Assembly (NCBI RefSeq): GCF_009712035.1
Contig: NZ_VILB01000013.1
Span: forward strand, 185,555-249,554
Direction of reading: 5' to 3'
DNA: 64,000 nucleotides
Source: Anabaena sp. UHCC 0187
GTDB lineage: Bacteria; Cyanobacteriota; Cyanobacteriia; Cyanobacteriales; Nostocaceae
In this document: piece by piece, positions 1-8,724 of the stretch
How the letters are laid out: every line of letters starts with the position of its first letter
Position numbering within the stretch: position 1 is the stretch's first letter
Position numbers and translations under genes: made by a program
The notes under the pieces: model-generated
The model's input: only the letters and a program-made list of their open reading frames with translations
Database searches by the model: none
Told to the model about the DNA's origin: nothing

Positions 1-2213
1 CAGTACCCAGAAAAATTGCTAGTCAGGTATCTAGTCAGGTATCTATTCAAGACGAAGATTTTGCAGCTTTAGAAGCACTACTGGGTGAGAATGAAGATAA
101 CGCACCAGAAGTTAATCAACCTGCTGTAGTCAAGGATCAAAATACTTCTTCTCCATCAAAACTAGAAGATGAGTTTAGTGAGTTGGAGGATTTGTTAGCA
201 CAGGCTGATCAAACAATATCCAATACATCAACAACATCAGGAAAAACTGCCAGTAGTAAAATTCCTCGTCCGGCTACTCGTCGGACACTCAAAGAAGAAA
301 CCATGAAAGTCCCAGTTAAACAACTGGATGACATGAGTAACTTGGTTGGGGAGTTGGTAGTAAATCGCAATACCTTAGAGCAGGATCATGAACGTCTGCG
401 ACAGTCACTAGATAACCTGTTGGTGCAGGTACAGCATCTTTCAGACGTAGGAGTAAGGATGCAGGAATACTACGAGCGATCGCTTTTGGAAGCATCTCTC
501 CTTGCCAGTCGTCGTTCTAGAGAACAAGGTCACTCATCTGGCAATTCCCATGATCGTGGCTTTAGCGAAATCGAAATGGATCGGTTTACGCCTTTCCATA
601 TTCTGGCGCAAGAAATGATTGAGTTCATCGTGCGAGTTCGGGAGTCAGCCAGTGATATTGACTTTGTTACCGAAGAAACAGAACAGGTCGCCCGACAGTT
701 ACGCCAAGCAACTAGCCAGCTACAAGAAGGACTAACAAAAGCCCGAATGGTTCCCTTTACCCAAGCTATTGACCGCTTGCGGCGAGGAGTGCGGGATAAT
801 GCCATTAAGTATGGCAAACAAGTAGAGTTAGTCACGGAAGGGGTTGATACCTTGGTTGACAAGATGATTTTGGATCATCTCACAGATCCTTTGACTCACA
901 TGGTCAATAATGCGATCGCTCACGGCATTGAAAGCCCAGAAGTACGGCAAGCTGCGGGTAAATCAGCCACAGGTATGATTAGTATTCGCGCCTTACAACA
1001 AGGAAACCAAACTGTTATTTCTGTAAGTGATGACGGCGCAGGTATTGATCATCAAAAAGTTAAAAACAAGGCAGTTAAAAAAGGTATTCTGACCCCCGAA
1101 CAGGCAAGAACCATGACTCGTCTGGATACCTATGAACTTTTATTCCTCCCCAGCTTTAGTACCGCCGATGAAGTAGACGATATCAAAGGTAGGGGTGTAG
1201 GTATGAACGTAGTTCAGAACGATATCAGCGAAATTCGCGGTACAGTTAGCACCGATTCCACCCTAGGTAAAGGAACTAGCTTTACGATTCGGCTACCACT
1301 AACGCTGAGTATTTGTAAAGCCTTATTCTGCGTTTGTAATAGAACCAGAATTGCTTTCCCAATGGATGGTGTCGAAGATACCCTAGATATTCCTACCAAA
1401 AATATTCAACAAGATGCTGATGGACAATCATTTATTGTCTGGCGGGATACCATACTTCCCTTCAAACCTTTAAAAGATATCTTAGTTTTTAACCGTCAGT
1501 TGACCCGTGGTAACGTCTATGGCGTTAGCAGAGATGATGACACAATTTCCGTAGTCGTCATCCGCTCTGGTAATACCATGATTGCTTTACAGATTGATCA
1601 AGTCCTGAGTGAGCAAGAAATTGTAATTAAGCAATTTGAAGGTCCAGCACCTAAACCCAGTGGTATAGCTGGTGCTACAGTTCTCGGTGATGGCATGATT
1701 ATGCCTATTGCCGATGTCTTAGAAATCATTGATATCTTCCAAGGGAAGATGTCGAAAAATATTGGTGGTAGTTGGCAACAACACAATATTCCCCCTGCCC
1801 TTGACTTTCCTAGCGTTGATAAGGTGGAAACAACTGTGTTAATTGTTGATGACTCGATTACAGTTCGAGAACTCCTATCTCTCACCTTTAATAAAGCGGG
1901 TTATCGTGTAGAACAAGCCCGTGATGGCCAAGAGGCTTGGGATAAACTCCGTTCTGGTTTACCTTGCGATATTGTTTTCTGTGACATCGAAATGCCTCGT
2001 TGTGATGGACTAGAATTTCTCTCCCGGATTCAGAAAGATGACAGTTTGAATCACTTACCTATTGCTATGCTCACCTCTCGCGGTGCTGACAAACATAGAC
2101 AAATGGCGGTGCAACTCGGTGCTAGTGGTTACTTTACTAAACCCTATTTGGAAGAAGCTCTTTTAGAAGCTGCTTCTCGGATGCTGAAAGGAGAAAAACT
2201 CGTGACTACTTAA
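1..2213 (+). CDS. CheA-type hybrid histidine kinase with CheW and receiver domains (5' end outside window)
   Basis: The frame is open from base 3 with no stop, so the true start lies upstream and the apparent TTG start at 183 is internal. The visible 736 residues begin with an acidic Ser/Gln-rich linker. A CheA dimerisation segment follows (KVPVKQLDDMSNLVGEL, from about residue 102), then an HATPase domain with the N-box HMVNNAIAHG and glycine box GRGVGMNVV, a CheW-like domain, and a C-terminal receiver (LIVDDSITVREL) whose phosphoacceptor is Asp661 of the visible chain in FCDIEMP. The N-terminal Hpt domain that carries the phosphorylated histidine must be upstream. In cyanobacteria such kinases control type IV pilus motility, phototaxis or hormogonium behaviour. 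Which pathway this one serves cannot be told without the upstream genes. Domain calls are firm; the role is inferred from the family. Confidence 0.93.
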   Translation, partial: VPRKIASQVSSQVSIQDEDFAALEALLGENEDNAPEVNQPAVVKDQNTSSPSKLEDEFSELEDLLAQADQTISNTSTTSGKTASSKIPRPATRRTLKEETMKVPVKQLDDMSNLVGELVVNRNTLEQDHERLRQSLDNLLVQVQHLSDVGVRMQEYYERSLLEASLLASRRSREQGHSSGNSHDRGFSEIEMDRFTPFHILAQEMIEFIVRVRESASDIDFVTEETEQVARQLRQATSQLQEGLTKARMVPFTQAIDRLRRGVRDNAIKYGKQVELVTEGVDTLVDKMILDHLTDPLTHMVNNAIAHGIESPEVRQAAGKSATGMISIRALQQGNQTVISVSDDGAGIDHQKVKNKAVKKGILTPEQARTMTRLDTYELLFLPSFSTADEVDDIKGRGVGMNVVQNDISEIRGTVSTDSTLGKGTSFTIRLPLTLSICKALFCVCNRTRIAFPMDGVEDTLDIPTKNIQQDADGQSFIVWRDTILPFKPLKDILVFNRQLTRGNVYGVSRDDDTISVVVIRSGNTMIALQIDQVLSEQEIVIKQFEGPAPKPSGIAGATVLGDGMIMPIADVLEIIDIFQGKMSKNIGGSWQQHNIPPALDFPSVDKVETTVLIVDDSITVRELLSLTFNKAGYRVEQARDGQEAWDKLRSGLPCDIVFCDIEMPRCDGLEFLSRIQKDDSLNHLPIAMLTSRGADKHRQMAVQLGASGYFTKPYLEEALLEAASRMLKGEKLVTT

Positions 2214-2350
2214 CCAGCTTTGATCACTATTGAGTAAATTAAAGAATTTTCAAGGTTTTACCCTAACTCAACTAAAATTTCTCTCTAAAGACGTATTGGA
2301 GGGCAAATTGAATCGTGGTATTAAAAAAACACGATTACAAAGAGAAAATC

Positions 2351-3295
2351 ATGTTTAGAAATTTTAATGTTCGTATTAAATGGAAATGGATGTTTTTTGC
2401 GGTTTTGGGCATTATTTTAGTTAATACTCAAGTTTTTGCCCAAGTACCAATCAGACCGATTAAACCAGGTATCATCAAAGAGGGAGTAACACAAGTACAA
2501 CTCAGGAATGCAACAGATAGACTCGATAAAATTGAAGCTTTATTCACCAACATAGAAAGTAAACAAGTCTTTAGACAAGAACAATCAGAGGAAATTAGTA
2601 AATCTACCTTTGAATATGCACAAGCTGTAAAAGCTGCTTTAGACAACGCCCTAAAAAATGCCGAAACTTTAGCTAAAACCCAAGGAAATAGAGGCAGTAT
2701 AGACCCTTTAGCTACATTTGAAGAAGCCGAGAAAGCTAATGAGCCACGACTACAAAAAATTCAAGAAAGGGCAAATGTGATCGAAAGGCAGATTAAAACA
2801 GGAGTAGTTAAAGTTGATAAACCAGTTATTGAAAAGCTATCAGTTCCAGAACGCGCCGAGTTTTTAAATTCCCTAGAACGACCAACAAGACAAATTTACA
2901 TTAAAAATTTACCAAATTTATTCAAACCTGTTATCAATACACCGCAAAAAGAACCAAAGCTGCTTAAAGATTCTGCTGAAAACTACCAAAGTTTTATTCC
3001 AGAAACTACACACAACACAATGGCTAACTATGATGTCGCCATTACAGTTTCTAATCTGCTGCAAAAAGTTAGTAACTTCATTATACCTCCGGCTTATGCC
3101 GCAGTTGCAGCACCATGTATTGGTTTAGCCATATCAAAAAATTGGACAGCTTTGGCTGCTTGTGTTGTTAACTCAAGTTCACAGGCTACACAAATATATA
3201 ACGAGTTTGTTCGCTGTTGGAATAATGCTTCAGGATTTTGGAAATGGTTTAAAAAAGTTGCTTGTTTAGCAAAGTTGATTATTCGACTCGGTTAA
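2351..3295 (+). CDS. Hypothetical secreted protein
   Basis: I do not recognise a family. I start at ATG 2351 rather than the in-frame GTG at 2315, because the product then begins with a clean signal peptide: basic MFRNFNVRIKWKW, a hydrophobic core, then VFA-QV as a likely cleavage site. The mature part (about 280 residues) is rich in Lys, Glu and Gln and probably helical in the first half, where residues are spaced as in a coiled coil. The last 80 residues are more hydrophobic (IIPPAYAAVAAPCIG) and contain three cysteines, ending in a Trp-rich basic segment. It lies between the chemotaxis kinase and convergent pheA, about 140 bases after the kinase stop. Export to the periplasm or cell surface is the only functional inference I would make. 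Confidence 0.7.
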   Translation: MFRNFNVRIKWKWMFFAVLGIILVNTQVFAQVPIRPIKPGIIKEGVTQVQLRNATDRLDKIEALFTNIESKQVFRQEQSEEISKSTFEYAQAVKAALDNALKNAETLAKTQGNRGSIDPLATFEEAEKANEPRLQKIQERANVIERQIKTGVVKVDKPVIEKLSVPERAEFLNSLERPTRQIYIKNLPNLFKPVINTPQKEPKLLKDSAENYQSFIPETTHNTMANYDVAITVSNLLQKVSNFIIPPAYAAVAAPCIGLAISKNWTALAACVVNSSSQATQIYNEFVRCWNNASGFWKWFKKVACLAKLIIRLG

Positions 3296-3320
3296 CAGGA
3301 CTTAGACAAAACCGAGGTAG

Positions 3321-3357
3321 AAAAAAGGACTAGAGACTAAATTACAGTTTCTAGTCC
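3321..3357 (-). terminator. Rho-independent terminator of pheA
   Basis: On the minus strand, just after the pheA stop, GGACTAGAAACTG pairs with the imperfect complement TAGTCTCTAGTCC across a short loop and is followed by six T residues. It sits in the narrow gap between the convergent hypothetical gene and pheA. Confidence 0.75.
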
Positions 3358-3359
3358 AA

Positions 3360-4211
3360 TTACAAACTAATTGGTAACACACTATAGCTACCAAAGATTT
3401 TCAAGATTTCTGTGTAATTTTGTAACTCTCTTAAAGCAGATTTCATGATCTGTGCATTCACATCTGCTTCAATATCTAAATAAAATAAATATTCTCCCAA
3501 AGAACGTTTTGTAGGACGGGATTCAATGCGACTGAGATTAATACCCAAACGAGCAAATACTTCCAATACCTTCATTAATGCGCCCGGTATATTAGCTGCT
3601 ACGCTGAAAGCTAAGGATGTATGAGTACAATCAATAGTATTATTTTCCTCCGTACTAACTACCCAAAACCGAGTACAGTTTTCTGGATAATCATTAATCC
3701 CCCTAGCAAGAATAGGTAAATTATACAGTTGTGCTGCCCGACTAGAAGATATAGCCGCTGTTGTTGCTTCCTGTTCTAATCCCTGTAGTGCTTCAGTAGT
3801 CGAATTCCTAGGAATTAAGTTGACATTTGGTAAGAACTGTGATATCCATTCTTGACATTGGGCTAAAGCCTGGGGATGAGAATAGATAGTTTTAATAGTA
3901 TCTAAGCTAGTTGCACAGGAAATTAATGTATGTTGAATTGGTAAAACTAAAGCTAATTGAATTTTTAAATTATCTAAGCTCCATAAGCTATCTAGTGTCA
4001 TGTTAACACTACCTTCAATAGAATTCTCCACAGGAACAACAGCTAATTGGGTTTGTTTATCAGATACAGCTTGTAACGATTGAGCAATGGTAGAATAAGG
4101 GCATAAACTCGCTGTAATTCCCTGATGGGTTTTTAACCAGTTGAGATAGAAAAAAGCTGCTTGTTCGGCATAAGTTCCTGGTGGACCCAAATGGGCAATT
4201 TTCAGATTCAT
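3360..4211 (-). CDS. pheA: Prephenate dehydratase
   Basis: This enzyme converts prephenate to phenylpyruvate in phenylalanine synthesis. The 283 residues match a stand-alone bacterial prephenate dehydratase. The N-terminus reads IAHLGPPGTYAEQAA. The substrate-site segments VPVENSIEGSVN and ENCTRFWVV are present; the Thr-Arg-Phe of the latter is the family's catalytic signature. The C-terminal third is an ACT regulatory domain with the ESRP motif (SRIESRPTKRSLGEYLFYLD), which binds phenylalanine for feedback inhibition. There is no chorismate mutase domain, unlike the fused enterobacterial enzyme. It is convergent with the upstream secreted-protein gene and divergent from the DUF1997 gene, so it is probably monocistronic. 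A hairpin with a T tract follows the stop. Confidence 0.95.
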   Translation of the reverse strand: MNLKIAHLGPPGTYAEQAAFFYLNWLKTHQGITASLCPYSTIAQSLQAVSDKQTQLAVVPVENSIEGSVNMTLDSLWSLDNLKIQLALVLPIQHTLISCATSLDTIKTIYSHPQALAQCQEWISQFLPNVNLIPRNSTTEALQGLEQEATTAAISSSRAAQLYNLPILARGINDYPENCTRFWVVSTEENNTIDCTHTSLAFSVAANIPGALMKVLEVFARLGINLSRIESRPTKRSLGEYLFYLDIEADVNAQIMKSALRELQNYTEILKIFGSYSVLPISL

Positions 4212-4318
4212 GCTTTTAAATTTGACGAATTTGATTAATAATAAATAAATAGTTTGATTTTTTGCAATTTAAATTGTTAAAAAATATTACAATAAAAAAC
4301 AAATGGTTTAATTTGCTC

Positions 4319-4930
4319 ATGGTTACTAAGTTTATTGCCTCTCAATCGGTGGAAATTTCCGTTCCTAAGCAATCTATTCCTATTCAACACTATTTGCGTC
4401 AGCCTCAACGGTTGGTGAATGCCTTAGCTGATAATACAAGAATTCAACAGTTGTCTGAGGAAGTTTTTCGGTTAAAAATGCGTCCTCTGTCTTTTATGTC
4501 ACTGAGTATTCAGCCAACTGTAGACATGAGAGTTTGGGCAGATGCAAGCGGAACGATCTATTTGCGATCGCTCGGTTGTGAAATACTGGGTTTTGAGTAC
4601 ATTAACGAAAGGTTTGCGCTGAATTTAAAAGGCTATTTATCACCAGTTCAACTCAATGGTGAAAATCACTTGCAAGGAAAAGCTGATTTGGAAGTTTTAG
4701 TAGACATACCACAACCATTTTCCTTTACACCCAAATCAATTTTAGAAACTACAGGGAATGGATTACTTAAAAGTGTGTTGTTAACTATTAAGCAAAGATT
4801 GTTACATCACCTTTTAGCAGATTATCGGCATTGGGTAATCTCGCAAACTCAAAATATCGAGATAGATAATAACATTCCTGATAGCGGTAGAGTGACACAA
4901 GCCATATTACCAACTTTGAATTTTGAGTAG
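4319..4930 (+). CDS. DUF1997 family protein
   Basis: The product resembles the DUF1997 family found in cyanobacteria and plastid-bearing eukaryotes, whose biochemical role is not established to my knowledge. I choose ATG 4319 (MVTKFIASQSVEIS) over an upstream TTG at 4262, because the stretch before it is AT-rich and unlike the family's start. The conserved core runs through LRQPQRLVNALADNTRIQQL, FRLKMRPLSFMSLSIQP and the beta-rich VDMRVWADASGTIYLRSLG, and it ends in a helical segment before a variable tail. There is no signal peptide or membrane span, so it is probably cytoplasmic. The gene ends two bases before the convergent rnhB stop. The family call rests on pattern memory. Confidence 0.7.
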   Translation: MVTKFIASQSVEISVPKQSIPIQHYLRQPQRLVNALADNTRIQQLSEEVFRLKMRPLSFMSLSIQPTVDMRVWADASGTIYLRSLGCEILGFEYINERFALNLKGYLSPVQLNGENHLQGKADLEVLVDIPQPFSFTPKSILETTGNGLLKSVLLTIKQRLLHHLLADYRHWVISQTQNIEIDNNIPDSGRVTQAILPTLNFE

Positions 4931-4932
4931 TT

Positions 4933-5577
4933 TTAAGATGGAATTTGGCAAGGACGAAAAGAGCGCCGATGTAAAGGTGAAGGTCCGTATTTTTGAAGCG
5001 CCAGTAAATGACGCGGACTTCCGTAACCTTTATTTCTGTCTATATCATACAGAGGATATTTTAACGCTAACCGCTGCACCAAATCATCACGCCAAACTTT
5101 AGCCATAATACTAGCTGCGGCAATATTCAGCGATCGCTCATCACCCTTAACAATTGTTTCTTGAGGCATTGATAAATTCTTCACCAACTGATTACCATCA
5201 ATCAAACACAGTTCAGGCTTTACTTGCAACTTCAGAACAGCCCGCTTCATTGCTAAGAGAGTTGCCTGTAAAATATTAAATTCATCTATTTCCGCAGTTG
5301 TCGCATAACCAATTCTCCAGTCTAACGCCAGGGTATTAATTTTTTCAGCTAGTTTAGTTCTGCGAGAACTAGACAGTTTTTTGCTGTCCTTAATGTTATC
5401 GGCCATCAGGACTGATAAAGCCTCTACTGGTAATATAACTGCCGCTGCCACCACAGGACCAAATAAAGCCCCTCTTCCTACCTCATCTACACCCCCAACC
5501 GCACCCTGCATATCTGAGTAAGTGGAAAACTCCAACCAACTCGAATCATCCCAGGGTGCAGGTTTAATTTCTCCCAT
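4933..5577 (-). CDS. rnhB: Ribonuclease HII
   Basis: RNase HII cuts RNA in RNA-DNA hybrids and starts removal of single ribonucleotides left in DNA. The 214-residue chain carries the family's acidic catalytic set: Asp31 and Glu32 in VDEVGRGALFGP, Asp127 in LCLIDGN, and Asp164 in AKVWRD. The conserved KGDERSLNIAAASI block precedes the last of these. The N-terminal 28 residues extend slightly beyond the catalytic fold. It lies downstream of rne on the same strand, separated by a 140-base repeat-rich gap, so the two RNA-processing genes may share transcription. The stop faces the DUF1997 gene two bases away. Confidence 0.95.
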   Translation of the reverse strand: MGEIKPAPWDDSSWLEFSTYSDMQGAVGGVDEVGRGALFGPVVAAAVILPVEALSVLMADNIKDSKKLSSSRRTKLAEKINTLALDWRIGYATTAEIDEFNILQATLLAMKRAVLKLQVKPELCLIDGNQLVKNLSMPQETIVKGDERSLNIAAASIMAKVWRDDLVQRLALKYPLYDIDRNKGYGSPRHLLALQKYGPSPLHRRSFRPCQIPS

Positions 5578-5583
5578 TGTCTA

Positions 5584-5710
5584 AACTGTGATTTGTGTGA
5601 TTTGCTTGATTTCGATGATTAATTAATCAGTCGGAACTATGATTTGTGTAATTTATTTGATTTCGATGATTAATTAATCACATAAATCATCAAAATCATC
5701 AAAATCACAG
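5584..5710. repeat. Tandem 51-base repeat with inverted partner between rne and rnhB
   Basis: Two copies of a 51-base unit (5584-5634 and 5635-5685) differ at few positions. Each contains the perfect palindrome TGATTAATTAATCA (5616-5629 and 5667-5680). The following 25 bases (ATCATCAAAATCATCAAAATC) are an imperfect reverse complement of the unit's start, so the whole stretch can fold into a long dyad. It may act as a terminator or RNA-processing structure after rne, or it may be a mobile repeat. Confidence 0.65.
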
Positions 5711-5717
5711 TCCAATT

Positions 5718-7829
5718 TTAATCTTGTTCAAAACCATCTGTATCTAAAGCTGATGAACGACGACGACGACGACGATTAGGTACAGATGTAGAACTACTAT
5801 TAGTTTCTGTTTCTATTTCTGTTTCCTTGGGAACTATTGTTAATTCTGGGACTATTGCTAATGGCGGAAAAGAAAATTCTGGTTCTGGTTCTGGTTCAAA
5901 TGTTGGTGTCGGTAGTTTAATGGTGATAACTTCAGGAATTGTTTTTTCAGTAACAATTGGTTCGGGGATAAATCCAGTTTCCTCAATAGGTGATTGTCCT
6001 GGTTGCACAACATTAATAATCACCGATCTTGTATTTTTTCCCTCCCGATCTAACTTGAGTAAAGGAGAAATTCCCATTTCAGCAAATGTGTCTTGTTCCT
6101 TTGCTGACATCTCCACCGTAATCACCTCTGGTGGTTCTACCTTAATCGGTTCTAGTTTGACTTTTGCCCGTTCTGGTCTTTCTGTCCAACCGGATTTATT
6201 AATAGTAGGTGGAGCGATTTCTGGTATTGGTAATTCAGGTTCTTCTAAGTCTAAATCTGCATCATTAACAAAAGCTAAGGGACTAGTAGGCAAGCGAGAT
6301 TCATCTTTACCGTTAGTGCCATTGACACCAATACGGCTGCGACGGGTACGGGTACGACGCTTATCATTTAATTCTTGATAACTAGGATGATTGATCAAAT
6401 GGAGAGAACTAAATTCTGGTTCAGTTTCAAAACCATCTCCAAAACCATCATAAGTATCCCGTGGTGTGGCTTGGGCTACGCTACCAATATCAGGGATGCG
6501 GGTAGTGGGTGCAGGTGTCCGAGATTCCTGACGGGGCATTGGTACAAACCGCTCTGGGATGTCCGCAGCCGGTATGGGTAAGCGGTTTTCCGTTTCTCCT
6601 GGTAATCTGACGGTATGTCCTAAACCGCCGCAAGTAGGACAAGTTTCGCCAAATAATTCATAAATATTTTGGCCTTGACGCTTACGGGTAAGTTCAACTA
6701 AACCCAATTCAGTCAGTTGAGCAATTTGGGGACGAGCTTTATCAGCTTTTAGAGCTTTATTAAAGTGTTCTAAAACTTGCATTTGATCACGTCGAGATTC
6801 CATGTCAATGAAATCAACCACAATCACACCAGCAATATTCCGCAAACGTAACTGACGGGCAATTTCTGCCGCAGCTTCGCAGTTTGTCCACAGCACTGTT
6901 TCTCTAGCAGTTGCAGAACGGGTAAATGAACCGGAGTTAACATCTATGACGGTTAAAGCTTCTGTCGGTTGGATGATGACATAACCACCTGATGGCAAAT
7001 CTACCCTGGGTCTGAGAGCTTCGCGGACCGCCGCATTGATGCGGAAATATTCTAAAATGGGAGAGCGATCGCGGTGATGATCAATTAACAATCCTTGGGG
7101 TGTTTGTCCACCACTCCAGTTTTGTAGATATTGCTTCACCCGTTTTAAGCCTGTGCTGGAATCAACAACAATGCGATTCACATCACTACCATACATATCT
7201 CTAAGAACGCGCTGAATAAAGTCATCATCACGATTCAGTAGAGCCGGCGCACGGGAGGTTACTGCTTCTTGTTGAACAATTTCCCACTGCTTTTGCAGCA
7301 CTTCTAAATCTTCAATAATGGCTTCTTCTGGCTTGCCTTCTGCTTCTGTGCGTACCAGCAAGCCCATTCCGGCTGGTTTCACTAGAATTGCCAAGGCTCT
7401 GAGACGATTACGCTCACTTTCGCTCTTAATCCGTCTAGATAAATTTACCCCCCGTCCGTAGGGCATCAATACTACATAACGACCAGGTAAGGTGATGTTA
7501 CCTGTCAGTCTTGGACCTTTTGATCCCGTTGGTTCTTTCATCACCTGCACTAAGGTTTTTTGCTGTGGTGTCAACAGTTCTGTAATCGCTGCTGCACTAC
7601 GTTTTAGCCTTAATGGACCTAAATCAGTGACGTGAATAAAACCGTTGCGTTCTGGGTCGCCGATATTGACAAAAGCCGCATCTATCCCAGGTAAGACATT
7701 TTCTACTACACCTAAATAGATATCACCAATTTGGTGATGACCCGTAGCTACAACGAGTTCTTGTATTTGATCTTCCGAAAATACAGCAGCGATTTGATGC
7801 TGCTCCGCGATGATAATTTGTTTTGGCAT
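5718..7829 (-). CDS. rne: Ribonuclease E/G
   Basis: This is the main endoribonuclease for mRNA decay and rRNA processing. It starts MPKQIIIAEQHQIAAVF and has an S1 domain (GDIYLGVVENVLPGIDAAFVNIG), a 5'-sensor/RNase H-like core, the catalytic DNase I-like segment with the metal-binding VIDVNSGSF and VDFIDM, and the zinc-link CPTCGGLG. The remaining 290 or so residues are a variable, acidic/proline-rich tail. The tail ends near residues 686-694 in RRRRRRSSA, the arginine-rich motif described in cyanobacterial RNase E as the docking site for polynucleotide phosphorylase. The start has a good ribosome-binding site (TGAGGAAA). About 900 non-coding bases lie upstream and are probably a long regulated leader. 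The length of 703 is typical of cyanobacteria and shorter than the enterobacterial enzyme. Confidence 0.96.
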   Translation of the reverse strand: MPKQIIIAEQHQIAAVFSEDQIQELVVATGHHQIGDIYLGVVENVLPGIDAAFVNIGDPERNGFIHVTDLGPLRLKRSAAAITELLTPQQKTLVQVMKEPTGSKGPRLTGNITLPGRYVVLMPYGRGVNLSRRIKSESERNRLRALAILVKPAGMGLLVRTEAEGKPEEAIIEDLEVLQKQWEIVQQEAVTSRAPALLNRDDDFIQRVLRDMYGSDVNRIVVDSSTGLKRVKQYLQNWSGGQTPQGLLIDHHRDRSPILEYFRINAAVREALRPRVDLPSGGYVIIQPTEALTVIDVNSGSFTRSATARETVLWTNCEAAAEIARQLRLRNIAGVIVVDFIDMESRRDQMQVLEHFNKALKADKARPQIAQLTELGLVELTRKRQGQNIYELFGETCPTCGGLGHTVRLPGETENRLPIPAADIPERFVPMPRQESRTPAPTTRIPDIGSVAQATPRDTYDGFGDGFETEPEFSSLHLINHPSYQELNDKRRTRTRRSRIGVNGTNGKDESRLPTSPLAFVNDADLDLEEPELPIPEIAPPTINKSGWTERPERAKVKLEPIKVEPPEVITVEMSAKEQDTFAEMGISPLLKLDREGKNTRSVIINVVQPGQSPIEETGFIPEPIVTEKTIPEVITIKLPTPTFEPEPEPEFSFPPLAIVPELTIVPKETEIETETNSSSTSVPNRRRRRRSSALDTDGFEQD

Positions 7830-8724
7830 TCAATTTCCTCAAAAATTGGCAGCACCGCTGGGAATTACAAGGAAGTTCTCTGTGATCCCGCTTGTCCTGA
7901 CGGTCGCTGCTACAAGACGCTACTAGTAATAAAAATTCGCAATTTGAGTAGCTCTGCAAAGTTATGAAGAGCTAACTAATGATACTTTGGGTGCGTTTAT
8001 ACGCCGGATTATTCCTGAATAGCTGCATATATTTTACGGACTTCAATCAACCGCCTTTGGCTGATTTTCCATACTATACGCTGCTATTTAAACTTTGGAT
8101 ATCCGTAGACATCTGTTTCAAAGTTAACGCTTCATCAAGTAAAGTTGACTATATCTAAATAGCACACACTTTGTGGAAAACCTCCGCGTCTAGACACGGT
8201 TTCTTTTTGGGTTTACCATCTGCTGACGGAGGGAAATCTGCCTTTAGCACTGGATTCACTATCCGTGTTTTTACTAGAAAGTCTAGCTAGGTGCAGATAA
8301 CTTACTGAGTCATCTTTACAAGAATTATGCCAGGGTTGTAATCTCTGTCAATACTTACGTGGTATTTTTTACAATTAAACACACTTGCATTTGTAGCAAT
8401 TGCATAAAAGCCCGCAATAAAAGCAAGTCTTATTTAAGGGATAGAATGTATCAGTCAATGGAGAAGTTGACGAAAGCCATTGTTAGTGATTGATTCACAA
8501 GGTAGCTATAGAGAGAGTGGTTTGTAATCAGCAGCAGAGTTGGTCTGGGATACAATTTTAGAAGTTACACTCTTATATCTTTGCCTTCGCTCCTGTAATG
8601 ATCACAGGCAGTGAATCAAGTCATTCAATGCAGCACCAGAAAATTTCTCTTAATTGTTATTCTAACGCAACCTTGCCAAAAATCAATTGCCACAACAGAC
8701 TAATTTTTGACAATTACTAGCAAG
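7830..8724 (-). promoter_or_regulatory. Long non-coding region upstream of rne, probable rne leader
   Basis: Nearly 900 bases separate rne from the next gene on the same strand, and I see no credible protein in either strand. The stretch is less AT-rich than other gaps here and holds short dyads, for example TAGCTCT/AGAGCTA (7949-7955 with 7968-7974) and the palindrome GTCTAGAC near 8190. In well-studied bacteria rne mRNA has a long structured 5' leader through which RNase E limits its own synthesis; the same arrangement is my inference here. A separate small RNA gene inside is possible. Confidence 0.5.

Noticed and set aside
5827-6378. 183-codon open frame antisense to the rne tail
   Set aside because: It mirrors the repetitive Pro/Glu-rich tail codons of rne; it has no independent start signals or recognisable domain.
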